A stretch of DNA of 42,581 nt, from the NCBI GenBank assembly GCA_902800355.1, contig CADCEE010000008.1:1084-43664 (forward strand). The letters run 5' to 3'. Position 1 is the stretch's first letter, and every line of letters begins with the position of its first letter. Below, piece by piece: positions 1-7,855 of the stretch. The translations under genes were made by a program, and so were the position numbers. The stretch is from an uncultured Erysipelotrichaceae bacterium (GTDB lineage: Bacteria; Bacillota_I; Bacilli_A; RFN20; CAG-826). The notes under the pieces are model-generated. The model saw only the letters and a list, made by a program, of their open reading frames with translations. It was not told the origin of the DNA and searched no databases.

Positions 1-1
1 T

Positions 2-898
2 CGTATCTTTGATAAAAATTATCGATTCCATAGAGCAATCGCTATTGATCAAGTTGGTTCTTTATATCGTATGGTCACCCCTGCTGGATTAGGAAGCCAA
101 TTAATGGAGACTTATATTTACCGTAAACAAGGTATTCGTATGTCTAATGCTTTAAGCATTTTAGCGATGTATACGATTGTGTATCAGATTGTTTTAATTA
201 TATATGGCTTATTAAGCATTATTATCAAACATCAAATGATATCCGATATTGGTTATATTTCTTTTGGTAGTGGAGCGATATCTATTTGGTTACTTATTGG
301 TATTGGTTTTGGCTTTAATATTATTACCATTGGCTTTGTGTTCTTATTATCATATTGGGAACCTTTTTATAAATTTATAAAAGGTCCAATCTATTCTTTA
401 TTACATAAAGTCCATTTAATGCATGATTTAGAGGCTTCTAGAGCCCGTTTAGATTCTTCTAAGTTAAATTTCCGCAATAATTTAAAAAACCTCTTAAAAC
501 ACGTGAAAACCTTATTATTGGTCGCTCTTACTTTCTTTATCTATATCACTATTTCTTATAGTGTTCCTTATATTTGTGGTTTAGCGGTGGGGAATACTTC
601 TAGTACCGCGAATTATTGGGATAGTGTTTTATTATCTAATGTCCATCAAATGGCGACTTGTGTGATTCCTATTCCTGGAAGTGCAGGTGTCTCGGAACTT
701 GTGTTCTATAACTTATTTTATAAATCTAATTTCTATAGTAGTGAAGAAATCACAAGAGCCTCATTACTATTATGGAGAACTTTGATGTTTGTGATACCTT
801 TAATTATCGCGATGACTTATACAATTATTTATCGTCCAAGAAAGAGACCATTTAAAGATGAAGATAACCAAAATCAAGATATTGAAGTCCAAGGTTAA
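2..898 (+). CDS. LPG synthase TM/YbhN-family membrane protein, 3' part
   Basis: This is the C-terminal part of a polytopic membrane protein; the reading frame is open to the left edge, so the start lies outside the window. Hydrophobic spans separated by short basic loops and the motif IPIPGSAGVSELVFYN near the end match the lysylphosphatidylglycerol synthase transmembrane (UPF0104/YbhN, MprF flippase-type) family, whose members have a P-x-PGxxGvxE stretch. Family members flip or modify lipids or have unknown substrates; which applies here cannot be told from this fragment. The first visible ATG in frame is at 71, but clear coding continues upstream of it (residues such as IDQVGSLYRM), so 71 is not the real start. 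The 3' end overlaps recX by 41 bases, suggesting co-transcription. Confidence 0.8.
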   Translation, partial: RIFDKNYRFHRAIAIDQVGSLYRMVTPAGLGSQLMETYIYRKQGIRMSNALSILAMYTIVYQIVLIIYGLLSIIIKHQMISDIGYISFGSGAISIWLLIGIGFGFNIITIGFVFLLSYWEPFYKFIKGPIYSLLHKVHLMHDLEASRARLDSSKLNFRNNLKNLLKHVKTLLLVALTFFIYITISYSVPYICGLAVGNTSSTANYWDSVLLSNVHQMATCVIPIPGSAGVSELVFYNLFYKSNFYSSEEITRASLLLWRTLMFVIPLIIAMTYTIIYRPRKRPFKDEDNQNQDIEVQG

Positions 899-1616
899 TA
901 TATCTTTAGATAATGGGTCTAAATTATCTATAGATAAAGATACTTTCACTAACTTCTATTTATATGAAGGAAAAGAAATTAGTAAAGAAGAATTAAAAAA
1001 GATCAAAGATCTTAATAATTCCTCTAAATTACTTCAATATGCTTTAAAACTTAGAAGCAAATCTTTATATAGTGAATTTAAATTAAGAGAAAAGCTATAT
1101 AAAAAAGAAGCCAGTAAAAAAGAAGTAGATAAGATTATTAAAATATTAAAAGGTTACGACCTTATTGATGATAAAGCTTACTCTGAAGAGTTAGTGGAAT
1201 ATTATAATTCCTTAAATTATGGGGAAAATAAGATTAAAACTAAATTAGCGGATAAAGGAATATTTAAAGAACAAATTGATAAAATTAAATTCCTAGTTTC
1301 TGTAGAAAAAAGAAAAGCGAATAATATACTACCTAAACTAGAAAAGAAATATGATAAATATAACGCTTCTAGTAAGAAGCCTCATATCTATAATGCTTAT
1401 CTAGCTGAAGGATATAGTAGAGATATCGCTAGTGAGATGACTAATAAAATAAAATCACCTAATCAAAAAGATGAATTAGCGAAATTAAAATTAGATTATC
1501 AAAAAGCTAAAACTAGATTAGAAAATAAATATAAAGGTAAGGAATTAAAACAAAAGATATTGTCTTCTTTATTAACCAAAGGTTATAAACTAAACGATAT
1601 CTTAAAGGTGATATAG
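858..1616 (+). CDS. recX: Regulatory protein RecX
   Basis: RecX binds RecA filaments and limits recombinase activity. The 252-residue protein is rich in Lys, Glu and Ile and has the repeated three-helix pattern of the family: the segment from about residue 55 (LLQYALKLRSKSLYSEFKL) through KGYDLIDDKAYSEELVEYY is the classic first RecX repeat, followed by LADKGIFKEQIDKI, and weaker repeats to the end (KQKILSSLLTKGYKLNDIL). The length is typical of Firmicutes RecX. The start lies inside the preceding gene, with only a weak purine-rich ribosome site. The stop is 12 bases before the downstream nuclease gene, so all three genes probably form one transcript. RecX is the best match; no other family fits the repeated helices. 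Confidence 0.85.
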   Translation: MKITKIKILKSKVNISLDNGSKLSIDKDTFTNFYLYEGKEISKEELKKIKDLNNSSKLLQYALKLRSKSLYSEFKLREKLYKKEASKKEVDKIIKILKGYDLIDDKAYSEELVEYYNSLNYGENKIKTKLADKGIFKEQIDKIKFLVSVEKRKANNILPKLEKKYDKYNASSKKPHIYNAYLAEGYSRDIASEMTNKIKSPNQKDELAKLKLDYQKAKTRLENKYKGKELKQKILSSLLTKGYKLNDILKVI

Positions 1617-1628
1617 GAGGATAGATAA

Positions 1629-2561
1629 ATGGTGTTACTTAAAGACTTATTAGAGGGAGATCGAACTAGTATTCAAACTTTAGTGGGATCTGTATCTAAC
1701 GGTACGAATAAAAGTGGCTCTCCTTATTTAAATGTCGAACTTCGCGATAATAGTGGATCTTTAGCCGCTAAAAAGTGGGAGATAGACGGAAGCGATAAAG
1801 ACATCTTTGTAGTGGGCAATATCGTGGAAGTAATGATTGAAGTTATTAAATATAACGATTCCCTTCAAGGTAAAATCTTAGGAGCAAAATTATTAGATTT
1901 AGATAATATTGATGTCACTAGATTTATTAAAGCTCCCCCAATTCCTAAAAGTGAATTAATAGAGAGATTCAATAAACTTGTATCTTCTATTAAAGATAAA
2001 GACTGTAAAGCCTTATTAGATTATTTCATTAAGAAGTTTGGAGAAAAGATTTATCTTGCTCCTGCTGCCGCTAGTGTTCATCACGAGTTCTCTAGTGGCT
2101 TATTAATGCATTCAGTCTCTTTAGGAGAACACGCAGATTATTTCGCTAAATATTATCCTGATATTAATAGAGACTTATTAGTAACAGGCGCTTTACTACA
2201 TGACTTTGGTAAATTAATTGAATTAGAAGGACCAGCGGTTTATCACTATTCTTTAGAAGGTAAGTTACTTGGTCATATTTCTATTATGTGTGGAGAACTT
2301 AGAATCGCCACTAAAGAATTAGGCTTAACTAGTGAAGTACCTCTATTATTAGAACATATGGTGCTATCTCATCACGGACAACTAGAATTTGGCTCTCCAG
2401 TTCTTCCACTTACTAAAGAAGCTTTACTTCTATCTATGATTGATAATTTAGATAGCAAAATGTTAGTGCTTGATAAAGCATTTATAGATGTCGCTCCTGG
2501 AGAATTCTCTCAAAAAGTATTCGCTTTAGACGGGAGAATGTTCTATAAACCAAAAAATTAA
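1629..2561 (+). CDS. yhaM: 3'-5' exoribonuclease YhaM-like (OB fold + HD domain)
   Basis: Predicted cytoplasmic 3'-5' exonuclease of the YhaM/Cbf1 family, acting on RNA and single-stranded DNA. The N-terminal ~90 residues read as an OB-fold nucleic-acid-binding domain (LVGSVSNGTNKSGSPYLNVE, then KKWEIDG). A metal-binding HD domain follows: VHHEF, LLMHSVSLGEHAD, then ALLHDFGK near residue 191 and SHHGQ near residue 248, ending with MIDNLDSKM. At 310 residues it matches the family length. The ATG at 1629 follows a strong AGGAGG site eight bases upstream, which fixes the start. A strong bidirectional hairpin terminator lies after the stop and separates it from the convergent HIT gene. Confidence 0.88.
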   Translation: MVLLKDLLEGDRTSIQTLVGSVSNGTNKSGSPYLNVELRDNSGSLAAKKWEIDGSDKDIFVVGNIVEVMIEVIKYNDSLQGKILGAKLLDLDNIDVTRFIKAPPIPKSELIERFNKLVSSIKDKDCKALLDYFIKKFGEKIYLAPAAASVHHEFSSGLLMHSVSLGEHADYFAKYYPDINRDLLVTGALLHDFGKLIELEGPAVYHYSLEGKLLGHISIMCGELRIATKELGLTSEVPLLLEHMVLSHHGQLEFGSPVLPLTKEALLLSMIDNLDSKMLVLDKAFIDVAPGEFSQKVFALDGRMFYKPKN

Positions 2562-2584
2562 TTATAGATTAATGTCTATATTGT

Positions 2585-2617
2585 AAAAAAAAGCAAGGAA
2601 TAAGCCTTGCTTTTTGG
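2585..2617. terminator. Bidirectional intrinsic terminator
   Basis: A perfect 11-bp stem (AAAAAGCAAGG / CCTTGCTTTTT) with a six-base loop lies between the converging yhaM-like and HIT genes. It has an A-tract on the left and a T-tract on the right, so it can end transcription from both directions. Confidence 0.9.
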
Positions 2618-2630
2618 TTTGTTTCTTTTC

Positions 2631-3041
2631 TTATAATTCCTTTTTAATTTCTTTAGCGATTGCAGGAAGATTAAGGCCTTCAGAGTTATTCTTCATCTCT
2701 AAGATAAATCCTTCTTCAGAGTTATATCGAGGAATAACGTGAACATGGAAGTGCATGACAGTTTGTCCAGCAGCAGGATAGCAGTTAGTGAGTATATTCA
2801 CTCCTCTAGCGCCAAGTAACTTTACTTCCACTTGGCCAATTCTTTGAGCGACATCCATCACTTTATGCATTTCACTTTGAGGAATAGTTAAGAAGTTGTC
2901 GTAATGTTTTTTACAGACCACTAAAGTGTGTCCTTTAGTGACTTGAGAAATATCTAAGAAGGCAAGTACATCATCGTCTTCATAGACTTTGTGACAAGGA
3001 ATTTCTCCTTCAATTATTTTACAAAAGATATCTTTTTCCAT
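2631..3041 (-). CDS. hit: HIT family protein (HinT-like nucleotide hydrolase)
   Basis: Histidine-triad protein of 136 residues, probably hydrolysing purine nucleoside phosphoramidates or acyl-adenylates. The N-terminus CKIIEGEIPCHKVYEDDDVLAFLD is the standard HinT opening, GHTLVVCKKHYDNF follows, and the catalytic triad motif HFHVHVIPR lies near residue 98. Cys residues near the N-terminus may bind zinc in some relatives, but the full zinc site is not evident. The start is 22 bases after the stop of the FtsX-type permease gene and has a modest AAGGA site about a dozen bases upstream, so it is probably the last gene of that operon. A bidirectional terminator follows. Why a HIT protein rides with this exporter is not evident; it may simply be read-through housekeeping. 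Confidence 0.92.
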   Translation of the reverse strand: MEKDIFCKIIEGEIPCHKVYEDDDVLAFLDISQVTKGHTLVVCKKHYDNFLTIPQSEMHKVMDVAQRIGQVEVKLLGARGVNILTNCYPAAGQTVMHFHVHVIPRYNSEEGFILEMKNNSEGLNLPAIAKEIKKEL

Positions 3042-3063
3042 ATATTTATATATCCTTTCAATA

Positions 3064-4974
3064 TTATTCTAGGCTCTTTAAGGAAATATTAAAGTCTATT
3101 TTACATATTTTCTTATGTAATATAAGAGAAGATATTAAAGAAGTGACTATTATAATCGAATAAGTAAATATATATGTATACCAATGAACATTCCAAATAG
3201 AGCCAAAATCTAGGAAAGAGAACGCTCCATAGGCTGCAAGCATACTAACTGGAATGCCTATTGCCCCGGCTAGTACTGTGATTAAGATTAATTCTCTAGA
3301 GATAAATAAAGAACATTCCCAGTCTTTATAACCCAGTACTTTAAGTACTGCAATTTCTCTTTCTCTTTGGTCAATATTCATACTACTAAGAGCGTAAATA
3401 ATTAAAGCGGATAAAACCATGCCATATAAAACAATAATTAAAGAGATAAATCCAATTGATCCAGCAACATTTTTAAATAAATGGTCATTAGTAAGACTAT
3501 TGGCGTTATCTCTTAATCCTAAGCCTAAGAATATTAGTACCGTACTACCAATAACCGATAAACTAGTTAAGAATAAATTCTTTTTATGTCTAAAGATATT
3601 ACGAACACTGTTTTTTAGTGAGAATGATAATTTATTCCAAATAAATAGTATTTTTTCTAAAAGAATCTTTTTACCAGCTTTAGGAGCTTTAGGTTTAAGT
3701 AGTTCTGCAGGAGTTTCTTTTAAAGATTTATGAGTAGAGTGATAAGTAACAACAAAAGTGGATAATAACACTAAAGCAACTGTAATAATTCCGATTAAAG
3801 AATATAAGTCATAAGTAATAAAAGGAACGATGAATGTTGAATTATAAGCGCTGAATATTAAAGTTGGTAAAATTAAACAGCCTAATATATAACCAACAAC
3901 CGCTCCAATAAAGGAAGATAACATGCTATAGAATAGATATTTAGAATATATCTTTCTAGTTGGTACACCTAAAGAGAAACTACAAGCAATCGCACTACGA
4001 TCATCAGCGATTAATCTAGACATAATAATCATGACCACCAAAGCACAAACTGCAACAAAGAAAACTGGGAAGACAATAGAAATAATATTTATCTTCTTTG
4101 TATAGCTTTTATAAAGCGCATAAGACGTATTTTCTTCTAAGGTTAATACTTTTACTTTGGAACCAAAAACTTCTTCTATTTTGGTTTTATAAGCGTTTAT
4201 TTCGTTTTTATAGGTATCAGTTAAATAGTTGCCAGTATGCTCTAAAGAGACATATAGGTCACTAGGAGTTAATATAGAGGCATAAACATCTAAAGCTTTA
4301 AAAGAAGAGAAATAGATATTATCTAAATAAAATTCTTCTTCTGACATTGCTCGCTCTTTTTGTTTTGATGTCGTTAAAACGCTACTAGCGTAGCCTACAA
4401 TTTTAGTAGCGACTTTTATTCCAGGTACTGGGGATACGGCGTTCATCTTTATAATATCGCCAATATTATGATTTCTTGATTTATCAATTCCTTCTAATAG
4501 AAGTGATTCAAGAACAAAATAATCTTCATTATCGATTTTCATCGTTGTGGCTGGATTAATTGGATATTCACCATCTACTTTAGTAGGTAAACCCACTCCA
4601 TTTTCTTCTTTTAGATCTTTAAAGAATTGCACTCTATAGTTTTCACTAGCTTCATCTTTTTTATCCATACTTAATAAAGATGTAATCTTTTTGATTCCAG
4701 GAATCTTTTCTTGAAGCTGTTTTATTCTTTCGTCACTCCATAAAGTAGTTTCTTCTCCTTCGGGTATATATTTTAAAATCACATCAGGAGCGTGACCTTT
4801 TTCAAAATTAGAAGCGTAAGCTGGAGAATATGAATCTTCTAAAGAACCAATTCCTGCTGTTAAAGAAACGGATATTAAAACAATTAAGATATTTAAAATA
4901 AATCTAATATATCTTTCTTTAATCAGTTTAAAAGTTGTTTTTAAATAGATTCTACTTTTCTTATTATTTACCAT
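3064..4974 (-). CDS. ABC transporter permease, FtsX/MacB-type
   Basis: Membrane subunit (636 residues) of a mechanotransmission-type ABC system. There is one N-terminal TM helix (about residues 21-43), a large extracytoplasmic segment to about residue 295, a three-helix FtsX core (about 300-410), a cytoplasmic linker, and a second FtsX-type set of helices from about 455 to the end; SSMNIDQREREIAVLKVLGYKDWE is the characteristic coupling-helix region of FtsX domains. It starts with ATG seven bases after a GAGG site and overlaps the ATPase gene by 7 bases, so the two are translationally coupled partners. Such pairs export peptides, extract lipoproteins or mediate antimicrobial-peptide resistance; the substrate cannot be read here. 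No linked two-component system is visible. Confidence 0.85.
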   Translation of the reverse strand: MVNNKKSRIYLKTTFKLIKERYIRFILNILIVLISVSLTAGIGSLEDSYSPAYASNFEKGHAPDVILKYIPEGEETTLWSDERIKQLQEKIPGIKKITSLLSMDKKDEASENYRVQFFKDLKEENGVGLPTKVDGEYPINPATTMKIDNEDYFVLESLLLEGIDKSRNHNIGDIIKMNAVSPVPGIKVATKIVGYASSVLTTSKQKERAMSEEEFYLDNIYFSSFKALDVYASILTPSDLYVSLEHTGNYLTDTYKNEINAYKTKIEEVFGSKVKVLTLEENTSYALYKSYTKKINIISIVFPVFFVAVCALVVMIIMSRLIADDRSAIACSFSLGVPTRKIYSKYLFYSMLSSFIGAVVGYILGCLILPTLIFSAYNSTFIVPFITYDLYSLIGIITVALVLLSTFVVTYHSTHKSLKETPAELLKPKAPKAGKKILLEKILFIWNKLSFSLKNSVRNIFRHKKNLFLTSLSVIGSTVLIFLGLGLRDNANSLTNDHLFKNVAGSIGFISLIIVLYGMVLSALIIYALSSMNIDQREREIAVLKVLGYKDWECSLFISRELILITVLAGAIGIPVSMLAAYGAFSFLDFGSIWNVHWYTYIFTYSIIIVTSLISSLILHKKICKIDFNISLKSLE

Positions 4975-5675
4975 TCAATATCCTCAATTGGAGTTGGATT
5001 ATTATTATATTCATCTTGTATGAATTGGCCGTTTTTCATCCTATAAACATGGTCTCCCATATCCGCTAAAGCGGAGTTGTGAGTTACGATAATGACAGTT
5101 TTACCAAATTCACGAGCTTCCTTAGATAATATTGCTAATATTTCTTTTCCGGTTTCATAATCTAACGCACCAGTTGGTTCATCACAAAGAATGATGTCAC
5201 AATTTTTAGCAACGGCTCTTGCGATAGATACACGTTGTTGCTCTCCTCCAGAGAGTTGAGCTGGGAAATTATCTAATTTATCGCTTAGTCCCACGGAAGT
5301 TAATATTTCTACTGGCTCCATAGCATCACTTTTAAGTTCAGTAGCGAGTTCCACATTTTCTTTAGCGGTTAAGTTAGGCATTAAATTATAAAATTGAAAA
5401 ATAAATCCGATTTTATTTCTACGGAAATTAATTAATTCCTTTTTTGTATATTTAGAGACATCTTCCCCATCAATTATTAATGATCCACTTGTGGGAGTAT
5501 CCATACCACCTAATAAATTTAATAATGTGGATTTGCCTGCTCCCGATTGGCCTAATATGACGACTAGTTCACCTTTAGATATTGAAAAATCTATTTCATT
5601 AACTGCGGTGACTTCAATATTGCCATTAATATATTTCTTAGAGACTTTCTCTCCTAAAATGATTACATTATTCAT
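4968..5675 (-). CDS. ABC transporter ATP-binding protein, MacB/LolD-type
   Basis: ATPase partner of the downstream FtsX-type permease. The 235-residue protein has all ABC motifs: Walker A GQSGAGKST near residue 41, Q-loop IFQFYNLMPNLTAKENVEL, signature LSGGEQQRVSIARA, Walker B ILCDEPTGALD and the H-loop THN. The wording of the signature and of the D-loop (GALDYETGKEIL) is typical of the LolD/MacB/SalX group. The start is preceded by a G-rich ribosome site (GGGGGTC). A likely promoter lies at 5699-5728. The gene overlaps its permease partner by 7 bases. Confidence 0.93.
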   Translation of the reverse strand: MNNVIILGEKVSKKYINGNIEVTAVNEIDFSISKGELVVILGQSGAGKSTLLNLLGGMDTPTSGSLIIDGEDVSKYTKKELINFRRNKIGFIFQFYNLMPNLTAKENVELATELKSDAMEPVEILTSVGLSDKLDNFPAQLSGGEQQRVSIARAVAKNCDIILCDEPTGALDYETGKEILAILSKEAREFGKTVIIVTHNSALADMGDHVYRMKNGQFIQDEYNNNPTPIEDIEW

Positions 5676-5698
5676 ATTTAGACCCCCAGATTGTATTC

Positions 5699-5728
5699 AT
5701 TATATATAAATATTTATATATTTTGTAA
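5699..5728 (-). promoter_or_regulatory. Candidate sigma-A promoter for the ABC-HIT operon
   Basis: On the minus strand a -35-like TTACAA (5728-5723) and a perfect -10 TATAAT (5704-5699) are separated by 18 bases, just upstream of the ATPase gene. The surrounding DNA is very AT-rich, so chance matches are possible. Confidence 0.55.
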
Positions 5729-5746
5729 CATTGATTTTATCTCAAA

Positions 5747-5783
5747 TAAAAAAACCAGATACAATCGAATGTACCTGGTAAAT
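5747..5783 (-). terminator. Intrinsic terminator after the twin lipoprotein genes
   Basis: Read on the minus strand: ACCAGGTACA, a short loop, TGTATCTGGT and then seven T. The stem has a G-U wobble that pairs only in minus-strand RNA, which supports this orientation. It lies 15-50 bases downstream of the 685-residue lipoprotein gene. Confidence 0.85.
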
Positions 5784-5797
5784 TTTAGTTTGATAGA

Positions 5798-7855
5798 TTA
5801 TTCGAATAAGTCTGGATAATTACTCTTGAAGTAATCATAAACACTTTGATCGTGATATTTGATATCCATTTTCTTTAACCAATATTCTTTGCTTAAAGAA
5901 GAATAGCTACCGGTTTCAGCGACCTTGGTGGTGATTTCAGAAGTAACAGCATTTAAGAATGCTTGTCCACGACTTGTAGCATAGCTACCAGTGGATTCAG
6001 AATTTCTTAATTTCACATCTTTAGCAGCTTCGATGACTTGGCAGATGTAATATGCACTTCCATCGTCATAGACGATATCGTTGATATATTCACTACCAGC
6101 ATAGTTTCCTTCAAATTTGAGGAAGTAAGCACCATTGATGGAGCAGAGATATTTGTTTTCTTCTGCGGCTTTTTCTTTTCTAATTTCCCAAGTGCCGCTT
6201 TCTTTAGTATAACGGTCAGTAGCAGCTAATAAGCCTTTATTTTCGTTAGCTGGTTTCCATTCAAGGATTGGGTCAGTTGCATCTTTAGCTTCTAATTTAT
6301 TATTAGCAACACCGAGTTGGAATAAATTAGATTTAATAGTGCCGCTACTATCTAAAGATGGACCATTCTTTTGAACATACCAACCTTTAGTGATAGCTTC
6401 AACTTGGCTTAAAGAAATTCTTTCTTGATCAAATCCTTCTTCAGGAGAGACAGTGCCATTTGATGTGAATTTGTTTCTTAAGGAAGAATCAATTTCATCA
6501 AAGCTTTCAGCACTTAAGAATTCATCATAGTCTTCGACTAGATCACCATAAGTGGTGTTTTCATAGTAGGCTTTACCACGTAATTCGCCATACTTGAAGG
6601 CGTCAGAACGAGATTCATGGATTCTAGCGATAATTTGTTCTGGTTTCCAATAATCTGCGCTAGATTCATCTGTTACAATTGTAACAGTACTTGGATCATA
6701 AACTTTTAATCCTTTAGAAATTTCTTCGTATTTTTCAAAGATTTCAAAGTATGGGTTATTTTTGTGGTTTTCATCAACATAGGCGTAATAATCACCTGTT
6801 GGTGCGTGAGAATAGATTTCCTTCACTAATTGTTTGACTAGTAAGTCAGCGTTAATATGGAAGGAACTGTATTTTTCAATCTTGATTACGTTAATTAATC
6901 TCGCTCTAGATTGTTTAACAGAATTACTTTCTTCGTCTAATAAATATTGTTCGATTAATAAATCACCATAGATTTGTGGGACAACTTCTTTTTCAATGTA
7001 GTGATATTGAATTGCACCTTTGTCTTCTTCTTGACCTAATCCATAGTTTGTTTGATAGAACTCTCTATGAAGAATGTTGATGACTTTAGTTTCTTCTCCA
7101 ACTTTGACTTCTTTTTCAAAGACTTCATCATCTTCAACGGTGTAGTCAATAATTAAAGATTTAACACTTTCAACTGATTCATGGTTATATTTAATAACAC
7201 TTTGACCAGCTTCGTATAATGACTTAACGAAATCTTTTTCTTTGAAGAAATGTTTTGAGGTATATGTTCCAGAGCTAATCTTGGAATACATATTTTCTGC
7301 AATTCTTTTTTCGATGTCTTCATATCTAGAACTAACTCTAGTGATTTCAGACTTACATGGAACGAAAGTTTTATCATCGGTAACTGGGGTCCATTTTTCT
7401 GGATCAGGGTCATTATCGTTGACGTGTTCACCTTTGTTGTTATAAGCCCAATAAACTTTATGAGATCTTATAAAAGCATATAGTTTTTCTTTTTCTTCTT
7501 CAGAAGCGCTATTTTCATTGACCTCTTCGGCTATTCTAGCCGCTTCTTTTAAAGTTGTGCTTGCATCACCATCAGAAAGAGTGACTTTGTTATAAGCACC
7601 ATAAACACTTTGAGCGTAACGGTATAAGACTTTATCTAAAGTCTTGCTTGGAAGATCACCATCATGATATTGATCAGCAATAATCTTGATAATGTTATTG
7701 TGGATTTCTTCGGTTTCACCATCAATTTTGATAACTGGTTCATTGTAGTTACTTGGATGAGATTTAACTTCATCACTACTAGCGCCACAGCTTGTTAAAC
7801 CTAAGATACCTAATAAGGATAAAACTGCTAATTTAGAGAATTTCTTATTTAACAT
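5798..7855 (-). CDS. Large secreted lipoprotein, PrsA-like N-terminus suspected
   Basis: Predicted surface lipoprotein of 685 residues with a signal peptide and lipobox (LGLTSC, lipidated Cys near residue 23). After a short polar linker the protein reads KIDGETEEIHNNIIKIIADQ and continues with helical, charged segments resembling the N-terminal chaperone region of SurA/PrsA proteins. I see no convincing parvulin motif, so catalytic activity is not claimed. The start overlaps the upstream 796-residue lipoprotein gene by 11 bases, meaning the two are translationally coupled and probably work together. The start is preceded by GGAGG-type bases inside the upstream gene's 3' end. It could be a diverged paralogue of its neighbour; the function is otherwise unknown. 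Confidence 0.75.
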   Translation of the reverse strand: MLNKKFSKLAVLSLLGILGLTSCGASSDEVKSHPSNYNEPVIKIDGETEEIHNNIIKIIADQYHDGDLPSKTLDKVLYRYAQSVYGAYNKVTLSDGDASTTLKEAARIAEEVNENSASEEEKEKLYAFIRSHKVYWAYNNKGEHVNDNDPDPEKWTPVTDDKTFVPCKSEITRVSSRYEDIEKRIAENMYSKISSGTYTSKHFFKEKDFVKSLYEAGQSVIKYNHESVESVKSLIIDYTVEDDEVFEKEVKVGEETKVINILHREFYQTNYGLGQEEDKGAIQYHYIEKEVVPQIYGDLLIEQYLLDEESNSVKQSRARLINVIKIEKYSSFHINADLLVKQLVKEIYSHAPTGDYYAYVDENHKNNPYFEIFEKYEEISKGLKVYDPSTVTIVTDESSADYWKPEQIIARIHESRSDAFKYGELRGKAYYENTTYGDLVEDYDEFLSAESFDEIDSSLRNKFTSNGTVSPEEGFDQERISLSQVEAITKGWYVQKNGPSLDSSGTIKSNLFQLGVANNKLEAKDATDPILEWKPANENKGLLAATDRYTKESGTWEIRKEKAAEENKYLCSINGAYFLKFEGNYAGSEYINDIVYDDGSAYYICQVIEAAKDVKLRNSESTGSYATSRGQAFLNAVTSEITTKVAETGSYSSLSKEYWLKKMDIKYHDQSVYDYFKSNYPDLFE